A DNA stretch of 16,543 bases, from contig CAIOHW010000307.1 in NCBI GenBank assembly GCA_903858195.1, positions 1 through 16,543 of the forward strand. The letters run 5' to 3'. The translations under genes were made by a program, and so were the position numbers. The DNA is from Oligoflexia bacterium. Its GTDB lineage: Bacteria > Bdellovibrionota > UBA1018. Of this stretch, positions 13,301-16,543 are shown one piece after another (positions within the stretch are counted from its first letter, which is position 1; every line of letters starts with the position of its first letter). The notes below the pieces were generated by a model. The model had not been told where the DNA came from. It worked only from the letters and a program-made list of their open reading frames with translations, and did not search any database.

Positions 13301-14470
13301 CGTTTCGTAGGCATCCCGATCATCGATGGCTGGCTCCACTGGGCGCCGGTTGGGTGCCTGGCCCGGGAGATTTTCGAGCAGCTCGATCGCGTGGTCAGCA
13401 GCGCGCCGAAGCTCGAATGGGGTGTAGCCCAGAAAGCCCTTGGAGTTTGAGCCGCCTTTTCCGCCAAGGTCCTGGTTTTCGAATGCCTCGCGATACTGCG
13501 GATCCAGCACGGAAAGTCCGTTGGCCTCCATGAAAGCACTGAGGCGCTCCTGTCGGGCCTCATCTGAAAGCGGCACGACCTCAATCGACCGGGGCAGCTC
13601 ACCGCTCAGTCGCTCGCGGCAGGCCGCGGGAATGGGGATCGGCCGGGAGTCACCCGCGAGCTTTCTTGCATCCTGCATTTGCGTCAGCATGAGCGAGAGC
13701 GTGGTGAGCTTGAGCGCTTGGGCGTAATTTCGGGGAGTGGGGGCCTGCGCGGCGGCGATGGCATCGATCGTGAGGAGGCCCGCTGGGTTCAGTCCGATGT
13801 CGAGATCCAGTGCACCGTCGGGTTGGCAGGCGCGCGCCTCGAAGCCGAGGAATTTCAGCAGCTCTTCGGCGCCCTCGCGCGTGTAACCCGGATCGTTCTC
13901 AAGCATTTCGGCGGGGATGCGCGGAATCAGCGAATCAAAAAACGCCCGATCCGCGAAGCCAGGAGCCTTCTCTCCCAGAAGCGCCGTGATCTGCCGAAGC
14001 GGGAGCAGTTGGTCACTCAAAAATGCCGTGAGTGCGGCAAACCTCTCCCTCGCAGGAAGCGTTGGGTCTGCCAGGATCGCCTTGGCGCGCGCAGAGAAGC
14101 TGCGGGCGTCATTGTACGCGTTTTTGATGAGGTGATGGTTGGCATCGTAGGGGCTCTTATTGTCCGGATCCTTGTGCTCCTCCATCTGGCGGCGTGAGAG
14201 CGTCTTGGAAAGACCCTCTCTTTCCTTGCCGTCGCCGAGCAGGAATTCGCGGGAGGATTTGAGATCTTTGATGAAGGTCTGGGTTTTCTCGCTCAGCGGA
14301 GCTCTGGGGCGGGGTGGAGAATGGGGATCCTGAGGGTTCTGGGGGTCCTGGCTGCTCTCGTCCACCACGAGGTCGAGCGCGTCTTGATAAGTCGGCATCG
14401 CGAATGCGTAGGGTGGCAACGCGAGCGTGAGCGCCAGCAGGGCTGCAGTGGCTCGAAAGAGGGTCCTCAT
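10382..14470 (-). CDS. Very large secreted protein with a Gly/Ala-rich membrane-like segment, unknown function
   Basis: From the ATG at 14470 the product has 1362 residues and belongs to no family I recognise. Residues 1-24 form a signal peptide with a hydrophobic core and an AFA cleavage site, so it is exported. Residues 40-60 are a low-complexity Gln/Asp/Pro/Ser linker. The long middle (60-920) is charged, helical and acidic/basic mixed, with only about five cysteines. Residues 927-976 are a Gly/Ala/Leu-rich hydrophobic stretch broken near GGLASP, long enough for a two-helix hairpin. A second hydrophobic segment covers 1021-1044 (NILFALPIIKPLSVG). The basic, helical C-terminus (about 1050-1362) includes FNFRRRR and an RLAKKARG end. 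No enzyme motif is visible. A TTG at 14506 would extend the frame but spoil the signal peptide. It diverges from a lipoprotein gene across 68 bp. A membrane-inserting or envelope-bound role is possible but only inferred. Confidence 0.9.
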   Translation of the reverse strand: MRTLFRATAALLALTLALPPYAFAMPTYQDALDLVVDESSQDPQNPQDPHSPPRPRAPLSEKTQTFIKDLKSSREFLLGDGKEREGLSKTLSRRQMEEHKDPDNKSPYDANHHLIKNAYNDARSFSARAKAILADPTLPARERFAALTAFLSDQLLPLRQITALLGEKAPGFADRAFFDSLIPRIPAEMLENDPGYTREGAEELLKFLGFEARACQPDGALDLDIGLNPAGLLTIDAIAAAQAPTPRNYAQALKLTTLSLMLTQMQDARKLAGDSRPIPIPAACRERLSGELPRSIEVVPLSDEARQERLSAFMEANGLSVLDPQYREAFENQDLGGKGGSNSKGFLGYTPFELRRAADHAIELLENLPGQAPNRRPVEPAIDDRDAYETVVGLRAGSAVERLASLHEKPDGETDYKAAQDEVMQYIALEPDPEMRLNEPTPPALIRHFNETKATFWQEAVPAELKAKLQSKAPRDVVKIEFPPSVSPAANRQWAVQELARQIDREILPSLSQFRVQDVPGESPRKKRQRENARLMDILAKPENRDGKLRQRLLHLGLACGAPSTFDPMAIECPGLPSGKNRIWDYYEMLIQKIGSYQFPDRTDGDAMGPLGREEREFFDGHLKRTWNTLAELNHLPAARMSEWELLESQLDRNPFAGARLAMLLDVHQAEKKGDNKRAKALRSAMAELGLDEPATPFLANRVLSMNQKGDFWRTIRDQQDEQNDNLFLAPASGIDPKRDYYSIINDISSRRVLSPEGAQAAAAIAISPANERAKTQYTEHSRAVFDSDIGSKGSLIQSLYQARGNPAEQDRLFEQYARDYELDDPSEAGREARSALLELDAELKRPLYTEVIEKAAARKFDALQKAMAELCSIKPENHEKLKTIVLSTFKAQDALNRELGLQGLPPEVQDEIDRLSEKDWSEIKMSVLAGVLLVGSTLALTVATGGLASPALATACAAASGAMAIGSAGIGAIAIPKMWLDEIPNAEERVRFAEMFEELRLTNEQSVNQLRGEVSSMKTWGVGLNILFALPIIKPLSVGLQASARATTALMKAAKPGISAAEKASLREFAKRATHDAESVTAEYVFGYRTLSKAMASPSRFAAQVISEVSKPVELVVKNPEEVVRRSGELYAEVFKNRTEDFTGFLKGLRTKLAKSAGRDANWGFNFRRRRILEHRELLGKIDELLEAARHDDLGKVLSEKNELFSEVIEKLPRGKRDWLATFTIEGIPGLNSRLLHLKELQQSRHALLRTLGKADVQKASAMNTRALVDRFRLSLLAQGAEGEARWLRVRSELQSQLRLQAPEMVDELMGNGMQLPEAALRGPELRTLLQETEQSLRSYKSIEEFDQWLAVKRLAKKARG

Positions 14471-14538
14471 CCTTGGACGTATCGGCAGGCGGGGGCCGGG
14501 ACTCAAGTTTTGTCGTCCGCCGGCCGAAAAGAAGAGGC
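14471..14538. promoter_or_regulatory. Divergent intergenic region between the secreted-protein and lipoprotein genes
   Basis: These 68 bp must hold the promoters of both genes unless transcription enters from elsewhere. For the minus strand, TTGAGT (14506-14501), a 17-bp spacer and GATACG (14483-14478) form a weak sigma-70 match that would start transcription almost at the ATG at 14470, giving a nearly leaderless message. No convincing plus-strand promoter is visible. Each start has a purine-rich stretch (AAGG; GAAGAGG) too close to the start codon for a standard ribosome binding site. Confidence 0.3.
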
Positions 14539-16543
14539 ATGGCTTTCACGTTCAATCGTCCACCGCTCCTGGCTCTGGTTCTGGTTGCCGCACTTTCGGG
14601 TGCCGGGTGCTCGCTCCCTGGGGCGCGGCCCGGAGCGCTGCGCGAGCCGGCTGGTATTCCGGGAGGCAGCGGGGGCCTGCTGAGGCTCGTGCTCGGTTCT
14701 CTAGGCTCAGGAGCGGTCGAGGCAGTGGATGGCCAAATCGCCGGCTGGGTGCTCGCGCGCAAGGGTGCTGCCAGCAGCCTTGAGGCCGGCGACTGGGCGG
14801 TGCTGTTTCGCTCGGAGCTTCAGTCGCTTTCGCGGGCGGAGATCGCGAGCAACCCGCAGCTTAAGTCCGTGCTGGCCAGGGATCTTGAAAGCCTCGGGGA
14901 TGAGGAACTGGCTTTCCTGAAAAGTTGGGTTTCGGCGCGCACCCTCCAGCGCAATGCGTGGAGTGGGGCCCGCGGGCATGTCGAGAGCAGGGTGCAGCAG
15001 TTTCGCCGTCTGGTTGAGCGCAGCGTGCTTTCGGCCACCGACCAGCGACCCAAGGCTCGTGTCGCTGCAGTGGCTTTTTTGAAGGAACTGGAGCCTTCTT
15101 TTTTATCGGGTGCGATCGAGCCCGAGCTCGTCAATGCGGTACTCAGGCGGATCGATTGGTCGAAGCTCTCGGATGAGGACATGGTCGAGTCGCTTGCGCT
15201 CCTGCGCCTCATGGTGTCGTACCACGGCAATGGGCTCGACCCGCTTGCTACCGCTCGAGTGTTGTCTGAACCCCGGGGCCTTCGTCCGCTTCGTGAAGTT
15301 TATCTCTCAGCGATGGGATCTGACCTGCCCGATCCCCGGCTCATGGCCGAGGTGGGACGTGCCGCGGCTTCCGAGGCTCTGGTGGCCGAGCGGGAGCTTG
15401 CCTCGAGGCTTGAGGCGGGAGGGCGCACGCTGGATCGGCTCCGATGGTTCACGCGCAATTCGGTCAAGGCATCGGACCTGGCCCACCAGAAGATCCTCAC
15501 TGAGCTCGACTACCTGATCCGGATCGGGGATCGAAAGGCTGTGCGTGCACTGGTCGGCCGAAAATACGCGCTGGCGGAAACGGCCGCGCTCTATGTTCAA
15601 AAGTACCGCGAACTGCTGGCTGGCGCCGTGGCCCGCAAGGCCCCTCGCTCGGAGTTGGCCGAGCTTGAGCGTGTGCTGGCCGTTCAAGAGCGTCTGCTGG
15701 GTGCTCACTTCGAGGAATATAGGACCGTGCGGTGGCATCTGGATGATCTGGCTGCGATGCGCCTTGGGGGATGCGATGCCGAATGTGCAGCGCTTGCCCG
15801 TGAACTGGACGAGGCGATGGGGCTCGTCGAGCCATCCCGGCTGGCTTTCAGCGTCAGCTTTGAGGGGATGGCAAGACCCAGTCTCCAGCAGGTGCAGGAG
15901 CTGTTTTTTACGAGTGCGGTTGCACAGCTTGCCGACATGAAGAAGTCCGTCTCCATGGAGGCATTGCATGCGCTCAAGACGCTGGGCTCAAGTTTGGTCC
16001 TGCTTCGGGATGTCCAGAAGCTAGCGGCGAGGATCCCGGGCATGGGACGGCGGCTCGAATGGACCAAGCATGTGCTTTTCATTCTGTACGACGCCCGGGC
16101 GCGCCATCTCCACTTCCCCGAGATCAGCCGCATCATGCGGGCATCGGGAGGCATCCGTCAGCAGCTCGACATGCTCGAGCAGATGGCGCTGCCACCCAAT
16201 GAAGACCTGCTGGTGACGTTTGCCCGGAGGCTTGAGGATCCCGTGCGCGAGTCCTGGAGAGCGCTCAAGGAGGAAGCCCGCGCGCAGGCCGGTGACCTTC
16301 CGAAGCCTGCATCGGCAGGTGATCTGACCCTCGAGTCGCTCTCGAAGAGGCTTGAAGGGGGCCAGAGGGTGAGCCTTCTGGAACGTATGGAGGCAGCCGA
16401 GATCGAGGCCAACCGCCTGGGAGGCATCAGCTTTCATCATGAGCAGAGCCCTGCCGTGAAGATCGGTTTGGTCACGGCGGCCGCCGCCTGGGGTACTTAT
16501 GCTTACCTGTTGGAGGATTCTGAGGAGTCCAAGCAGGTCGAGA
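14539..16543 (+). CDS. Large probable lipoprotein of unknown function, with a possible second membrane segment (cut by window edge)
   Basis: The frame is open from the ATG at 14539 to the window end, giving 668 visible residues with no recognised domain. The N-terminus has an arginine, a hydrophobic core (LLALVLVAAL, 10-19) and C24 in LSGAGC. Gly rather than Leu/Val at -3 makes the lipobox atypical, so a plain signal peptide is also possible. If it is lipidated, the following SL does not suggest inner-membrane retention. The rest is mostly amphipathic and charged helix, rich in Leu, Ala, Glu and Arg, with repeated RLE segments, resembling helical-repeat or coiled-coil proteins. Near the visible end, residues 639-658 (AVKIGLVTAAAAWGTYAYLL) could form a membrane helix followed by an acidic stretch. 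Only two cysteines besides C24 are apparent (C238 region and C242 vicinity, in GGCDAEC). It diverges from the 1362-residue secreted-protein gene, suggesting a functional link. Its C-terminus is unknown. Confidence 0.88.
   Translation, partial: MAFTFNRPPLLALVLVAALSGAGCSLPGARPGALREPAGIPGGSGGLLRLVLGSLGSGAVEAVDGQIAGWVLARKGAASSLEAGDWAVLFRSELQSLSRAEIASNPQLKSVLARDLESLGDEELAFLKSWVSARTLQRNAWSGARGHVESRVQQFRRLVERSVLSATDQRPKARVAAVAFLKELEPSFLSGAIEPELVNAVLRRIDWSKLSDEDMVESLALLRLMVSYHGNGLDPLATARVLSEPRGLRPLREVYLSAMGSDLPDPRLMAEVGRAAASEALVAERELASRLEAGGRTLDRLRWFTRNSVKASDLAHQKILTELDYLIRIGDRKAVRALVGRKYALAETAALYVQKYRELLAGAVARKAPRSELAELERVLAVQERLLGAHFEEYRTVRWHLDDLAAMRLGGCDAECAALARELDEAMGLVEPSRLAFSVSFEGMARPSLQQVQELFFTSAVAQLADMKKSVSMEALHALKTLGSSLVLLRDVQKLAARIPGMGRRLEWTKHVLFILYDARARHLHFPEISRIMRASGGIRQQLDMLEQMALPPNEDLLVTFARRLEDPVRESWRALKEEARAQAGDLPKPASAGDLTLESLSKRLEGGQRVSLLERMEAAEIEANRLGGISFHHEQSPAVKIGLVTAAAAWGTYAYLLEDSEESKQVE

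Noticed and set aside
14501..14506. TTG at 14506 as start of the large secreted protein
   Set aside because: It adds 12 polar, proline-rich residues before an otherwise perfect signal peptide; the ATG at 14470 gives a standard export signal.

Overview
The window comes from a high-GC, gene-dense bacterial chromosome with no mobile elements, RNA genes, CRISPR arrays or stretch longer than about 90 bp without a gene. The lineage cannot be fixed from sequence alone. An FHA-GGDEF diguanylate cyclase, a very large secreted helical protein of unknown family and a large lipoprotein are all compatible with a Bdellovibrionota or deltaproteobacteria-like organism, but this is an inference of modest confidence.

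Layout. (1) Positions 5986 down to 1 are a minus-strand run that looks like one operon, transcribed from a probable promoter near 6060: ivd (isovaleryl-CoA dehydrogenase), a second acyl-CoA dehydrogenase, pgi (glucose-6-phosphate isomerase), an FHA-GGDEF cyclase and mutL, which is cut off by the window edge. Gaps are 12, 3, 69 and 12 bp. (2) Diverging from ivd on the plus strand are a GH42-like glycoside-hydrolase-fold protein, an overlapping tryptophan-rich protein of unknown function, and rlmN, the 23S rRNA/tRNA adenine-C2 methyltransferase. (3) On the minus strand from 14470 to 10080 are a 1362-residue secreted protein with a signal peptide and a glycine/alanine-rich membrane-like segment, followed 14 bp later by a small proline-rich gene whose stop overlaps that of rlmN tail to tail. 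(4) Diverging from the large secreted gene across 68 bp, a plus-strand gene from 14539 runs off the window end. It encodes a probable lipoprotein with a possible second membrane segment near its visible end.

How the genes fit together. The two acyl-CoA dehydrogenases use different catalytic-glutamate positions and suggest oxidation of branched and short-chain acyl-CoAs derived from amino acids or fatty acids. Pgi belongs to central sugar metabolism. The cyclase is a signalling gene embedded among housekeeping genes. The most novel material is the divergent secreted-protein/lipoprotein pair (10382-16543) and the GH42-like/Trp-rich pair (6075-8755). Neither has an assignable function from sequence alone. 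In the GH42-like protein the usual Asn-Glu acid/base motif is not visible.
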